Source: Prosthecochloris ethylica
GTDB lineage: Bacteria > Bacteroidota > Chlorobiia > Chlorobiales > Chlorobiaceae
Length of the DNA stretch: 64,000 nucleotides
Assembly (NCBI RefSeq): GCF_015234275.1
Contig: NZ_JADGII010000004.1
Direction: 5' to 3' (one strand)
Below, piece after piece: positions 34,967-44,713 of the stretch (position 1 is the stretch's first letter; every line of letters begins with the position of its first letter). The notes under the pieces were generated by a model. That model saw nothing but the letters and a program-made list of their open reading frames with translations, did not search any database and was not told where the DNA came from. The position numbers and the translations under genes were made by a program.

Positions 34967-35311
34967 ATGAAACTTGTCTTTGTCTACAACGCCGACAGCG
35001 GTCCGGTAAGCGGGCTGTTCGACATCGGGCATAAACTCTTCAGTCCGGAAACCTACCAGTGCGGACTCTGCAGCCTCACTCATGATACATTCAGCGAAAA
35101 AGAGGCGTGGAAAGAATTCAGGGAAAAAACGGATATCGAGATGGAGTTTCTTCATCGGGATGAATTCGAAAAAAAATACGAGGCCTCCTATGACTACCCG
35201 GTGGTTCTCCGCTCCAACGGTCAACTCGACATCCTGTTGTCAAAAAAAGATATTGACGCCATAGAAGACGTCAGCGAACTGATCGAAAAAATCACGTCTC
35301 TCGTGACATGA
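34967..35311 (+). CDS. Hypothetical protein with CxxC motif
   Basis: A 114-aa soluble protein. I do not recognise a named domain. It starts with a beta-strand (MKLVFVYNAD), carries a CGLC pair near residue 33, and has a charged helical C-terminus with the strand-like YPVVLRSNGQLDILLS; the layout is compatible with a small thioredoxin-like or GTPase-associated fold, but this is a guess. It lies between the LOG gene and the ZIP transporter on the same strand. An 80-bp gap upstream may contain a promoter. Confidence 0.75.
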   Translation: MKLVFVYNADSGPVSGLFDIGHKLFSPETYQCGLCSLTHDTFSEKEAWKEFREKTDIEMEFLHRDEFEKKYEASYDYPVVLRSNGQLDILLSKKDIDAIEDVSELIEKITSLVT

Positions 35312-35345
35312 TCAATTCCCCGCACCCAACTGAAAACCCCTGCAG

Positions 35346-36161
35346 ATGTCTGAACTCTCTTCTCCAGCTTTCGGCACAGCACTGACATTGACACTTCTGG
35401 CCGGCCTGTCGACCGGCATCGGCAGTGCACTCGCATTTCTGGTCAAACACACCAACAAGCGCTTTCTCACCTTCTCCCTTGGCTTTTCGGCAGGCATTAT
35501 GCTGTATGTCTCATTTGTCGAGATCATACCTGAAGCACAGGAGTCGATGCATGCAATTCTGTCGGAAAGCTCTGCAGCCTGGATTGCAACGGCGGCATTT
35601 TTCGGCGGCATCGCTCTCATATGGCTGATCGACCAGCTGGTCCCGGAAGTCGAAAATCCCCATGAAATGTCACTGATCGGAGAAATGGAAACCGGCATGC
35701 CCGAAGAACAGAAGCTGTACAGAATGGGGCTGTTTACCGCTATGGCCATAGCGATCCATAACTTTCCCGAAGGGCTGGCGGTCTTCTTCTCCGCCCTCTC
35801 GGACCAGAACCTGGGCATCGTCATCGCGACCACCATCGCCCTGCACAACATCCCTGAAGGGATGGCCGTCGCGGTACCGGTGTATTTTGCAACCAGAAAC
35901 CGCATGAAGGCATTCTCGTTCTCGTTCCTTTCGGGACTGGCCGAACCCGCCGGAGGCCTTATCGGGTTCCTGCTTCTGAAACCGTTTCTCACCCCGCTTG
36001 TCCTCAGCGTCATTCTGGCGGGAGTAGCAGGAATCATGGTCTATATCTCACTCGACGAGCTGCTGCCCACCGCAGAGGAATACGGTGAACACCACCTGGC
36101 CATCTCCGGGCTGATCGTGGGAATGGGAGTCATGGCGGTGAGCCTGCTCCTGCTTGCATGA
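35346..36161 (+). CDS. zupT: ZIP family metal transporter (ZupT-like)
   Basis: A 271-aa inner-membrane transporter with about eight segments. The metal-binding repeats HNFPEGLAVFFS and HNIPEGMAVAVP lie in helices IV and V, the classic ZIP/ZupT motif, and an acidic cytoplasmic loop (~100-125) separates the halves. It likely imports Zn2+ and other divalent cations. Zinc and magnesium handling matters in a chlorophyll-making cell, but no regulatory site is visible. It converges with the NifX-like gene. Confidence 0.93.
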   Translation: MSELSSPAFGTALTLTLLAGLSTGIGSALAFLVKHTNKRFLTFSLGFSAGIMLYVSFVEIIPEAQESMHAILSESSAAWIATAAFFGGIALIWLIDQLVPEVENPHEMSLIGEMETGMPEEQKLYRMGLFTAMAIAIHNFPEGLAVFFSALSDQNLGIVIATTIALHNIPEGMAVAVPVYFATRNRMKAFSFSFLSGLAEPAGGLIGFLLLKPFLTPLVLSVILAGVAGIMVYISLDELLPTAEEYGEHHLAISGLIVGMGVMAVSLLLLA

Positions 36162-36170
36162 GGCCACGGG

Positions 36171-36536
36171 TCAATGGCACTCATGCCCCCCGCACACGGA
36201 ACGGGCATCCATTTTGCGGGCTTTCCCTGATGTGTAGCGCTCCAGTGCTTCACCTGCGGTTGCCGCCATACCGGCAATGTAGATCTCTACCCCGTGAGCA
36301 TGGAGCTTCGATGCCGCACGACCTCCGATTCCGTTGCAGATAACCGCCTGTACACCGTTTCCGGTAAAAACATCCGCCGGCCGGCACTGGCCGTGAACAT
36401 GTTCACTGTTCGGATTATCGACAATCTCGAGCTGTTGCGTTTCGGGGTGGAACAGTGCATAGTACGGGGCGCTTCCGAAATGCTCGCAGACAGTCGACGC
36501 CAGGCCGTCACGGTTATTGAGAGGAACCGCTATCAT
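36171..36536 (-). CDS. Dinitrogenase Fe-Mo cofactor biosynthesis family protein (NifX/NifB C-terminal type)
   Basis: A 121-aa single-domain protein. It begins MIAVPLNNRDGLASTVCEHFG and contains the conserved GNGVQAVICNGIGGRAASKL segment of the family. The C-terminus holds CGGHECH, which could bind metal or Fe-S. The ATG at 36536 has a good AAAGGAG ribosome-binding site. No nif genes are near, so it is one of the orphan small members whose role (cofactor carrier or scaffold) is unknown. Confidence 0.9.
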   Translation of the reverse strand: MIAVPLNNRDGLASTVCEHFGSAPYYALFHPETQQLEIVDNPNSEHVHGQCRPADVFTGNGVQAVICNGIGGRAASKLHAHGVEIYIAGMAATAGEALERYTSGKARKMDARSVCGGHECH

Positions 36537-36631
36537 ACTCAATGACTCCTTTATGGCTGCTCCAGGGCGGCCATCTTGTTGAAATATCAATAAATTTTTA
36601 GCATATGCCCACAATATAATCAATAAAAGAC

Positions 36632-36655
36632 CGCCGGTCAAGCCGTCGGCCGGCG
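36632..36655 (-). terminator. Terminator after msrBA
   Basis: A 6-bp stem CGCCGG/CCGGCG with a 12-nt loop, followed on the minus strand by TCTTTTATT, eight bases after the msr stop. Confidence 0.6.
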
Positions 36656-36662
36656 CAGGATA

Positions 36663-37667
36663 TCAGTCGTCAAAACGTTTCTGATAGATATGACAGTAGG
36701 GTTGATGCCCTGTTTTCTCGTAGTAATCCTGGTGATACTCCTCGGCAGGGTAAAAATCACTTTTCGGCTTCACCTCGGTCACGACATCGTATCCTTTCGC
36801 CTTCAGGAGAGCGATCAGCTTTTGCGCGGTCTGTTTCTCGGTATCGTCGCCGTAATAGATAGCCGAACGGTACTGGGAACCGACATCAGGCCCCTGACGG
36901 TTGAGCTGTGTAGGATCGTGAATTTCGAAAAAAAGCCTGGAGAGCTCTTCGTAGCTGACAACAGCCGGATCATACTCGACCTCGACCGCTTCGGCATGAC
37001 CGGTCGTGCCAGAACAAACCTCACGATACCCGGGGTCACGTTTCCTTCCACCGGTATAGCCGACCGTCGTTGAAATTACACCCTTGACCTTCCGGAAATG
37101 ATGCTCCATACCCCAGAAGCACCCGCCCGCAAAGAGAGCTGTCTGTGTCGTCGACGGTGTCACCGCCTCTTCAGTATCTGGTGTGAAATTCAGACAGATC
37201 GAGTTCACACAATGCCGGACGTTTTTATCGGTAAGCCCTTCATTTTCGAACACGTGCCCGAGATGAGCTCCGCAGTTCGCACACAAAATCTCCGTTCGAC
37301 GACCGTCTGCATCGACCTCCCGCCGGATCGCCCCCGGAATTTCGTCGTCGAAACTCGGCCAGCCGGTGCCGGAATTGAATTTATCGGATGAACGGAACAG
37401 CGGCGCATCGCACCGTTTGCAGACATACGTGCCGTCTTCATGAAAATCGACATACTTGCCACTGAACGGCATTTCCGTTCCCTTGTCTATCATCACCCGC
37501 CGTTCGTCGGGCGTCAGTTCATTGTAGTTCATACCCGTCTCCGGATTGTGTTGTTGTGACTGTTCCGAGGGCTCTCCCGACCGGCTGACCTGTCCCGTGC
37601 AGGACCAGGCCGTTACACCAGAAACAAGCAATACCGCTATCGTTACCATCCTGCCATAACGTCTCAT
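36663..37667 (-). CDS. Exported bifunctional methionine sulfoxide reductase MsrB-MsrA
   Basis: A 334-aa fusion. Residues ~5-25 form a signal peptide ending in AWSC, a possible lipoprotein cysteine. MsrB follows (~45-165) with two zinc CxxC pairs (CKRC, CANC) and the catalytic Cys in RHCVNS. MsrA follows (~178-330) with the nucleophile motif GCFWGMEHHF. Together they repair both epimers of methionine sulfoxide outside the cytoplasm. The order B then A is the reverse of the Neisseria-type PilB fusion. It is monocistronic and has its own terminator. Confidence 0.93.
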   Translation of the reverse strand: MRRYGRMVTIAVLLVSGVTAWSCTGQVSRSGEPSEQSQQHNPETGMNYNELTPDERRVMIDKGTEMPFSGKYVDFHEDGTYVCKRCDAPLFRSSDKFNSGTGWPSFDDEIPGAIRREVDADGRRTEILCANCGAHLGHVFENEGLTDKNVRHCVNSICLNFTPDTEEAVTPSTTQTALFAGGCFWGMEHHFRKVKGVISTTVGYTGGRKRDPGYREVCSGTTGHAEAVEVEYDPAVVSYEELSRLFFEIHDPTQLNRQGPDVGSQYRSAIYYGDDTEKQTAQKLIALLKAKGYDVVTEVKPKSDFYPAEEYHQDYYEKTGHQPYCHIYQKRFDD

Positions 37668-37795
37668 GACTCCCCTCCCCTGGTTTTCACACTTCTAACG
37701 GATGGCCCGCCACGAAGGTTCCTTGGAAGAGAACTTCACATCACGCTGCGTTGTTGTATGACATGCAGCTTCATGATCACTCTATCATCCGTACT

Positions 37796-39919
37796 ATGGC
37801 ACAACAGCACAAGGCCAATGCCCTGATTCACGAAAAAAGCCCGTACCTCCAGCAGCATGCACACAACCCGGTCGACTGGATGGCATGGGGAGAAGAGGCG
37901 TTCAGAAAAGCACGGGAGGAGAATAAACCGATTTTCCTCTCCAGCGGGTATTCCACCTGTCACTGGTGCCATGTCATGGAACGGGAATCATTTGAAAATG
38001 AAGATATTGCCGATCTGCTCAACCGGTTGTGCATCCCGGTGAAGCTCGATCGTGAAGAACGCCCGGATATCGACCGCCTCTACATGACCTACGTTCAGGC
38101 ATCGACCGGACAGGGTGGATGGCCGATGTCCGTCTGGCTCACCCCGGAACTGAAACCGTTTTACGGTGGCGGGTACTTCCCTCCGGAAGACCGTTATGGC
38201 ATAGCCGGGTTCCGGTCCATCCTCATCGCTCTTGGACAGGCCTGGCAACAGGAACGAAAACAGATCGAGTACGTCGCAGGATCGATGATGCAGCAGCTGA
38301 AGGACCTGTCATCAGCCGAAAGCGGGACAGAACAGCCGGATCGCGAGATGCTCCACAGGGCCGTCGAAGAACTGACAGCCAGTTTCGACCCTGTATCAGG
38401 AGGATTCGGACATGCGCCGAAATTTCCCAGACCGTCCGTTTTCACCTTTCTGTTCAGTTACTCGTACCATACCGGTGATGATACAGCGTCGTCAATGGCC
38501 CTGTTCACCCTGGAACGCATGGCGGAAGGAGGCATCCATGACCAGCTGAGCACTCCCGGACAGGGAGGAGGCGGTTTCTGCCGTTATGCAACAGACAGCG
38601 CATGGCAAGTTCCGCACTTCGAAAAAATGCTCTATGACAATGCCCAGCTCGCATCAGCATACCTCGAAGCGTTCCAGGTCAGCGGCAACCCGGCTCATGC
38701 AGCAACGGCCCGTGACATCTTCAACTACCTCCTGCATGACATGACATCACCTGAAGGCGCATTTTATGCCGCTGAAGATGCAGACAGCAAACCCCGGAAC
38801 GATGCCGCAACCACCAGAGAAGGAGCCTTTTACACCTGGAGTGCCGGTGAAATCAATGACACCCTTCCTCCTGCTGAAGCAGAGGCATTCAGGTATCGAT
38901 ACGGCATCGAAGAAGATGGCAACGTTCTGAATGACCCGCACGACACGTTTGCAGGCAGAAATATTCTCTTTTGCAGAAAAACGATAGCGGAAACAGCCGA
39001 ACACCTCCAGCTCACTGAACAACGATGCCGGGAGCTCCTCGAACACGCCGGCCAACTCCTGTTTCTGAAGAGGCTCGAACGACCCAGGCCCTCACTCGAC
39101 GATAAAATCATCACCTCATGGAACGGCCTGACGATATCGGCTCTTGCCGGAGGCTACAGGGTCCTGTCAGAGGACAGCTATCGCGCAGCGGCAGAACGGG
39201 CTGCGAACTTCCTGCTTTCACACATGGTCGAGCATGAAACCGCGACACTGTTTCGCCGTTACCGGGAGGGTGAGGCCGCGATCGCGGGAAACGCCGATGA
39301 TTACGCATTTCTGGCCCAGGGACTCCTCGACCTGTATGAAGCCACCCTGGAACAATCGTACCTCGAGTCGGCCATACAGCTTACTGACCGGCAGGTCGAA
39401 CTGTTTCACGACAGCCACAACGGAGGATTTTACAATGCCGCCTCGACGGACAGCACCGTGCCGTTACGGTTGAAGGAGGATTATGACGGGGCTGAACCAT
39501 CTGCCAATTCAGTATCCGTGCGCAACCTTCTTCGCCTGTGGCACGCGACAGGCGAACCCCGTTACCGGAAAACAGCGGAAAAAACCATGGCATATTTCAG
39601 CGGGCTGCTCTCCGGCAGCGCTTCCCGACTGCCGCTCATGCTCGAAGCCTCCAGCCTGCAGCTCTACCCGTTCAAACATGTAGAGCTGCAGGGCGACCCA
39701 CATGATTCGAGGTTCAGAGCATTGAAATCCGTTCTCGACACCACATACCGGCCTGACACCGGCAACGGATGCAGAAGGCATGAGCAGTCACCTGGAGAAG
39801 AGGGCCCCGACCCCATGCAACCTGCGGCATATGTCTGTATCGGTCAGCGCTGCCTCGCTCCGCTCACCGATCCTGAAGACCTCGACCGCATTCTTGCGCG
39901 AAAAGTGGACGAAACCTGA
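37796..39919 (+). CDS. Thioredoxin domain protein, YyaL/SSP411 family (DUF255)
   Basis: About 707 aa. The N-terminal ~160 residues are a thioredoxin-like domain: EKSPYLQQHAHNPVDW, then STCHWCHVME with CHWC in the active-site position. The rest is an alpha/alpha-barrel resembling cellobiose-2-epimerase or glycoside hydrolase catalytic domains (YDNAQLASAYLEAF, DDKIITSWNGLTISAL). The family is widespread and poorly understood. The start at 37796 (MAQQHKANAL) is preferred over 37751. It diverges from msrBA. Confidence 0.92.
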   Translation: MAQQHKANALIHEKSPYLQQHAHNPVDWMAWGEEAFRKAREENKPIFLSSGYSTCHWCHVMERESFENEDIADLLNRLCIPVKLDREERPDIDRLYMTYVQASTGQGGWPMSVWLTPELKPFYGGGYFPPEDRYGIAGFRSILIALGQAWQQERKQIEYVAGSMMQQLKDLSSAESGTEQPDREMLHRAVEELTASFDPVSGGFGHAPKFPRPSVFTFLFSYSYHTGDDTASSMALFTLERMAEGGIHDQLSTPGQGGGGFCRYATDSAWQVPHFEKMLYDNAQLASAYLEAFQVSGNPAHAATARDIFNYLLHDMTSPEGAFYAAEDADSKPRNDAATTREGAFYTWSAGEINDTLPPAEAEAFRYRYGIEEDGNVLNDPHDTFAGRNILFCRKTIAETAEHLQLTEQRCRELLEHAGQLLFLKRLERPRPSLDDKIITSWNGLTISALAGGYRVLSEDSYRAAAERAANFLLSHMVEHETATLFRRYREGEAAIAGNADDYAFLAQGLLDLYEATLEQSYLESAIQLTDRQVELFHDSHNGGFYNAASTDSTVPLRLKEDYDGAEPSANSVSVRNLLRLWHATGEPRYRKTAEKTMAYFSGLLSGSASRLPLMLEASSLQLYPFKHVELQGDPHDSRFRALKSVLDTTYRPDTGNGCRRHEQSPGEEGPDPMQPAAYVCIGQRCLAPLTDPEDLDRILARKVDET

Positions 39920-39945
39920 ACGGAACGGCAAAGTGCGCAGCCCGG

Positions 39946-40200
39946 TTATGCTGAAGAAGCGTCTGTATCGCTCTCTGGCTGGGGGGACTCGTGAGCTGTA
40001 TCGGAGGATGGTTCAGGCTGTTGCTGACCGGCCTGCTCGGCAAACGCCCCGGCCACCTTGCCTGCTGCATACAGGCCGAGACCGCCGACAACCATTCCGG
40101 ATACGCCATGAAAAACAAAAGGCATGCCTAAAGGTGAAAACATCACTGCACTACCGGCAAGCCCGGCAACACCCGCTGCCTTGTTGACAAGATCGTCCAT
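39946..40200 (-). CDS. Small glycine/alanine-rich hydrophobic protein
   Basis: An 84-aa protein not recognised from any named family. Residues ~8-55 are hydrophobic and Gly/Ala-rich, probably one or two membrane or amphipathic helices; the last ~28 residues are polar (Glu, Ser, Pro, Gln). There is no signal peptidase site. It is surrounded by unrelated genes (YyaL-type gene convergent, SRPBCC gene upstream). Chlorosome envelope proteins in this phylum are also small and hydrophobic, but I cannot show a match. Confidence 0.6.
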   Translation of the reverse strand: MDDLVNKAAGVAGLAGSAVMFSPLGMPFVFHGVSGMVVGGLGLYAAGKVAGAFAEQAGQQQPEPSSDTAHESPQPESDTDASSA

Positions 40201-40312
40201 CTGTTCTCTCCCGGTTTATACATCAATTCCTGGCAAAAAGCTACTACGTTTCAATTACCGAAATATAGACAGCAACGGACATCTTGTCAAGCAGGAACAT
40301 CCGGTTGCGATG

Positions 40313-40759
40313 TCACAGAAAACAGGAACCTGATTCGATATACTCTTTCAACGCCCGGTTCATGCGCCGGTATCCTTCGGCTAACGCCTGTTGCAGTGGC
40401 CAGATCATGGTTGCCGTGGCAACACCGCCGAACAGTTCCCGGTTGACAAAGGTCGTTTCGTTATCGGATTCAGGCCGGAGTTCAAAAAAATGTACCCCCT
40501 CGGCCACCTGTCCGGAAACAAGCCGCCCTCTCCATGAAAACTGCTCTTCCGGAACAAGCGAAGCAACAACCGTTTCAAGTGGCATTGCAGGCAGAAGCGG
40601 AAAACGGATATGAATCTGAAGCCTGTTGCCGACAGCGAGTTCTCCCGTCACCGAAGGGATCAGAGGGTTCCATTCACCGTAGCGGCTGAAATCCGTCAGC
40701 ACCTCCCATACCCGGTCGCGGGGAGCGTGAATGGTAATCCCTGTTCGTATCTCTTTCAT
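40313..40759 (-). CDS. SRPBCC family protein (polyketide cyclase/START-like)
   Basis: A 148-aa soluble protein with the SRPBCC opening EIRTGITIHAPRDRVWEVLTDFSRYGEWNPLIP, followed by alternating beta-strands and a long C-terminal helix. These proteins bind hydrophobic ligands in a helix-grip cavity. No catalytic assignment is possible. An approximately 110-bp gap with nothing recognisable separates it from the 84-aa gene. Confidence 0.9.
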   Translation of the reverse strand: MKEIRTGITIHAPRDRVWEVLTDFSRYGEWNPLIPSVTGELAVGNRLQIHIRFPLLPAMPLETVVASLVPEEQFSWRGRLVSGQVAEGVHFFELRPESDNETTFVNRELFGGVATATMIWPLQQALAEGYRRMNRALKEYIESGSCFL

Positions 40760-40812
40760 ATCAGGTTATCTGTTTCAGTAATAAACGCTCTGAAAAGCTC
40801 TTCCGGGTGAAG

Positions 40813-41592
40813 TTAGTCAAATACCTGAATATGACGGTCACATAAATATTTTTTTCTGATCTGCTTCAGGCGCCTGTACGCCTTTTCAGCTTCAAGGTAC
40901 AGCCCCCGGCGACGCAGGTATATTTCCAGGCGGGCCAGGGCCCTTCCGGTTCTCTTGTCCAGTTCTCCGAAGTGAAGCGCATTGATTCTGACGGACCTGC
41001 GCAGGAACGCCTCCGTCTCGGCATGCTTTCCCTGATTCTGGAGAGCGACCGCCAGCGACTCGAGATCACCGGTAAGAACGGGATGCAGCTTGCCTGAACG
41101 CTCCTGCTTTTCCTGCAGGAGACGCCTGAAACAATCTTCCGCCTCTGCAGAATCACCCTGGGCCATCCGTGCCTCGGCAAGTTTGCCCAGAGCCTCCCAG
41201 TAACGCGTTCGATCCTCGCCGGGATAGCGTTCATGAATCCTGATCATCCGTCTGTACAGACGCTCTGTCTCGGAATACCGGCTCTGCAACCATGAGAGTC
41301 GTGCCAGAACGGACAAATTGATGAGGAGAGCCGGATGGTCACTGCCAAAAAACCGCAGTTTACTCTCGATGGCCTGTCGATGCAGCAGTTCCGCCTCCCG
41401 GTACTCGCACCGGGCAATAAGCACGGCAGCCAGATTGTTCAGCACCACCGCGGTCTCGGGATGGCCCTGGCCGCGGGAACGTTCAAGATCAGCGAGTACT
41501 TTGCGATAGAACACCTCCGCACCGGAATAATCAGCCTGATCGTACTGGCGCCGCGCTTTCGTACACAGCTCCCCGAGCATATGCTTATCCAT
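40813..41592 (-). CDS. Tetratricopeptide repeat protein
   Basis: A 259-aa protein of about five TPR/kinesin-light-chain-like repeats, each ~42 residues and including AEVFYRKVLADLERS, AELLHRQAIESKLRF, TERLYRRMIRIHERY, AEDCFRRLLQEKQER and TEAFLRRSVRINALH. It has no signal peptide and is probably a cytoplasmic scaffold. It lies 37 bp downstream of the RND transporter start-to-end run but on the distal side of it, so it is the last or an independent gene. Confidence 0.88.
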   Translation of the reverse strand: MDKHMLGELCTKARRQYDQADYSGAEVFYRKVLADLERSRGQGHPETAVVLNNLAAVLIARCEYREAELLHRQAIESKLRFFGSDHPALLINLSVLARLSWLQSRYSETERLYRRMIRIHERYPGEDRTRYWEALGKLAEARMAQGDSAEAEDCFRRLLQEKQERSGKLHPVLTGDLESLAVALQNQGKHAETEAFLRRSVRINALHFGELDKRTGRALARLEIYLRRRGLYLEAEKAYRRLKQIRKKYLCDRHIQVFD

Positions 41593-41629
41593 TACTTGAA
41601 ATTACAGGTTGAAAAAATCATGGCATCTG

Positions 41630-44600
41630 TCAGCCGTCCTGCCTGGGGCTGAACAGTGCACGGATATCCGCACCGATCATGTAGAGTGACGGAATCAGCA
41701 CCAGCGTCAGCGGAGTCGCAAAAAGCAGCCCCCACCCGAGAGCCAGCGCCATCGGCATCATGTTGACATCTGTCCCCCCGATACCGTAGGCCAGGGGCAG
41801 AAGTCCTGCAGCAGTAGATACCGTTGTAAGAATGATTGCCCGCAACCGGTCAGCCGTGCCGCTCGCGACAACCTTCGCAAACGGAACGGACGGATGAATC
41901 CTGCGCTGCTCATTGATATAGTTGACGAGCACCAGTGAATCATTGACGACAACCCCGGCCATCCCGACGACACCAAGTAAACCGAGAAAACTGAAAACCT
42001 CACCGTGCAGGCCAAATGCTATCACGATACCGATGACCGCAAAGGGAATAGACATCATCACCAGGAGCGGCTGGGTAACCGAATTGAAAAGCAGAATCAG
42101 CAGAAAGTAAATACCGCACGCCGCAATCCCGAAAGCGAGAAACAGGCCCTGCAGGGATTCCGCGGACTCCTGCGCTTCGCCGCCGAACACAAACTTCATC
42201 CCCGGAAAATCCCTGTTGTCACCGAAATGCCGTTCGACGGCCTGCATCACGCTGATCGGTGTGGTGACCGCCTGGTCGACTTCAGCTGAAATCGTAATCG
42301 ATCGTTCACCGTCATAATGATGAAATGTCGAAGGCCCGGGGCCGGAGACAAATCCGGCAACTTCACTGAGCGGAATCAGCCTGCCGGAAGGGTTGGCGAT
42401 CGACAGTTCCTTCAGGTACTCGATATTCTGACGGGCGGACTTCTGCAGCATGACCCGAAAATCAACATCCTCTTCACCATAACGGACGCTGGTGACCACC
42501 TGCCCGTCATAGGCTATACGGATATTCTGCGCGATATCGGCCACCGTGAGACCGAGACGCGACAGCTTGTCGTCACGCACAACGATTTCGATCTGCTCCT
42601 TCCCCTCTTTGTCATCCCGTTCAGGGTCCGTCACGCCCTCCATCGCCGCAAGATACGAAAACACCGAATCGGCAAGCGCCGTGCGTATGCTGTCATCAGA
42701 CCCGATAATCCTGATCGTTACCGGCTTACCGACCGGGGGGCCACCTGAAACGACGAAAAACGTCAGGCGTTCGACCCCGTCGATGGCTTCTGCCTGTTGG
42801 CGAAGGGTGCTGACAATCTCGTCAGCCGATCGTTCACGGTTACCGTATGGCGTCAGTTTCACCGCAAGTTCGGCAAAGTTCTCCTGCTCGATCGGAATGA
42901 TATCCGCCTGCGAGCCGACACGCGTAAGATAGGCAGAGACTTCATCATCTGGCAGCCTGTCGAGCAGATCCTCGAATTCTGCAGCTTTCCGGGACGTCGC
43001 GTTGAGTGAACTGCCAACCGGCAATTCAATCCAGATATTGAACGCATCGGCTCCCCTGGTCGGGAACAGGATATAACTGATATAGTTGAAGCCGTAATAC
43101 AGCGCCCCCCCGAGGCTGAGCAACCCGACCATCACGAGAACGTAACGAAACCTCAGCAACGCAAGAAGCGCACCTTCGAACCAGTCTCGCACCGGATAGA
43201 ACCAGTTGCGCACCACGCTTTCGCTGCCATCGGTCGTATGACGACCGAGGCCCGGAAGAATATGAGCGGGCAGCACAAAGAATGCCTCGATCAGTGAAAC
43301 AAACAGTGCCAGGCTGATCGTCAGCGGGATGACGAACACGAATTTCCCGAGCATGCCGGGCATGAAAAACATGGGAGCAAACGCGAGAAACGTCGTGAGA
43401 ATCGTCGTCAGGACAGGCTTGTAGACAAGCACGATACCATTGACCACCGCATCGATGGGCTTGTCACCCTGTTCTCTTCGACGAAAGATATTCTCGGAAA
43501 TGATAATGGCATCATCGACCACGATGCCGATCACGATAATCATCGAGGTCAGGGTGACCCCGTCCAGCTCCACGTCAAAAAGGGGCAGTAACGAAATCGT
43601 ACCGAGAAGCGTAAACGGGATCCCGAGCGCAACCCAGAACGCTGCACGGATATTGAGAAACAGCGACAGGGTAACCAGCACCAGCAGGAGACCGATCGCC
43701 CCGTTGGTCAGCACGATCGACAGCTGATTCTGGACATACTGCGAAAAATCAAGCCCGTAAATAAAACGGACTCCTTCGGGAAGGCGCCCTTTCTCTTCTT
43801 CGACAAGCCCGCGAATTTCGTCGACCGTCCTGATAATGTCTGCGGACTCGCTCTTGTTGATGAGAAACGAAATTGCCGGATGACCGTTGATGCGCGACAG
43901 TACCCGCTCCTCCTCAAAGCCGTCAGTGACCGTAGCTACATCGCTGACCGTGATAATCGGTCCATCGAAACTCGAACGGACAATCACGTCTCCCACTTCC
44001 TCCGGATCCTGAAACTGTTCGAGTGTCACCACGTTCTTCTCGCTGGTGAACGACTCGAGCGACCCGCCGGTCGCCTGGATATTGCGTTGCCGGATAGCCG
44101 TGATAATCTGCTGGATCGGCAGCTGCAGTTCACGGATACTGTCAGGAGACACCTCGACCTGCACCTCCCGGTCCCGGTAACCGTAACGCTGAACACTGGC
44201 GACCCCGGGAATATCCTTGAGTTTTTTTTCAAAACGCCGGGCAAGTTCTCGCAGCTCCGGGTACGGCATATCGCCGGTCAGCCCGACTTCGAGAATCGGA
44301 AAAATTGATGTTTTGATGTCGGTAATCAGCGACGACTCCGTCACCTCCTCAGGGAAATCCGTCACCCGGAAGACCGCCTCACGGATTTCCTGCTTCACCT
44401 CATCCGGATCAGATGCATCAGGCTCGATATCGACAATGATGATCGACACATTCTCCATGGACATCGAAAACATCCGCCTGATATCGGTAACGCTCTTCAG
44501 CTCGTCCTCGATCTTGTTGGTGACATTGAGCTCGACATCCTCGGGAGCGGCTCCCGGGTAACTGGTGGTGATCACCATCTGGCCAAGATCGACCTTCGGA

Positions 44601-44713
44601 TACTGGGCCCTGTTGATCTGCAGAAGCGTCGCGAACCCGAACAGGATCACGAGGATCGTCAGGAGATACGCCAGCGTATGACGTTCCGCAAAAAACCTGA
44701 AAAGAGTGTTCAC
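41630..44713 (-). CDS. RND-family efflux transporter permease (AcrB/HAE-1-like)
   Basis: A 1027-aa inner-membrane proton antiporter. It shows the usual layout of one N-terminal TM helix, a large periplasmic domain, a cluster of TM helices with the GIVVDDAIIISENI motif (TM4 Asp pair), and the same repeated in the C-terminal half (GVVVNDSLVLVNYI). The family exports drugs, lipids or metabolites through a tripartite pump. The start is GTG, overlapping the TolC gene stop by 4 bp. No HlyD/AcrA-type adaptor gene flanks it in this window. Confidence 0.93.
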   Translation of the reverse strand: MNTLFRFFAERHTLAYLLTILVILFGFATLLQINRAQYPKVDLGQMVITTSYPGAAPEDVELNVTNKIEDELKSVTDIRRMFSMSMENVSIIIVDIEPDASDPDEVKQEIREAVFRVTDFPEEVTESSLITDIKTSIFPILEVGLTGDMPYPELRELARRFEKKLKDIPGVASVQRYGYRDREVQVEVSPDSIRELQLPIQQIITAIRQRNIQATGGSLESFTSEKNVVTLEQFQDPEEVGDVIVRSSFDGPIITVSDVATVTDGFEEERVLSRINGHPAISFLINKSESADIIRTVDEIRGLVEEEKGRLPEGVRFIYGLDFSQYVQNQLSIVLTNGAIGLLLVLVTLSLFLNIRAAFWVALGIPFTLLGTISLLPLFDVELDGVTLTSMIIVIGIVVDDAIIISENIFRRREQGDKPIDAVVNGIVLVYKPVLTTILTTFLAFAPMFFMPGMLGKFVFVIPLTISLALFVSLIEAFFVLPAHILPGLGRHTTDGSESVVRNWFYPVRDWFEGALLALLRFRYVLVMVGLLSLGGALYYGFNYISYILFPTRGADAFNIWIELPVGSSLNATSRKAAEFEDLLDRLPDDEVSAYLTRVGSQADIIPIEQENFAELAVKLTPYGNRERSADEIVSTLRQQAEAIDGVERLTFFVVSGGPPVGKPVTIRIIGSDDSIRTALADSVFSYLAAMEGVTDPERDDKEGKEQIEIVVRDDKLSRLGLTVADIAQNIRIAYDGQVVTSVRYGEEDVDFRVMLQKSARQNIEYLKELSIANPSGRLIPLSEVAGFVSGPGPSTFHHYDGERSITISAEVDQAVTTPISVMQAVERHFGDNRDFPGMKFVFGGEAQESAESLQGLFLAFGIAACGIYFLLILLFNSVTQPLLVMMSIPFAVIGIVIAFGLHGEVFSFLGLLGVVGMAGVVVNDSLVLVNYINEQRRIHPSVPFAKVVASGTADRLRAIILTTVSTAAGLLPLAYGIGGTDVNMMPMALALGWGLLFATPLTLVLIPSLYMIGADIRALFSPRQDG

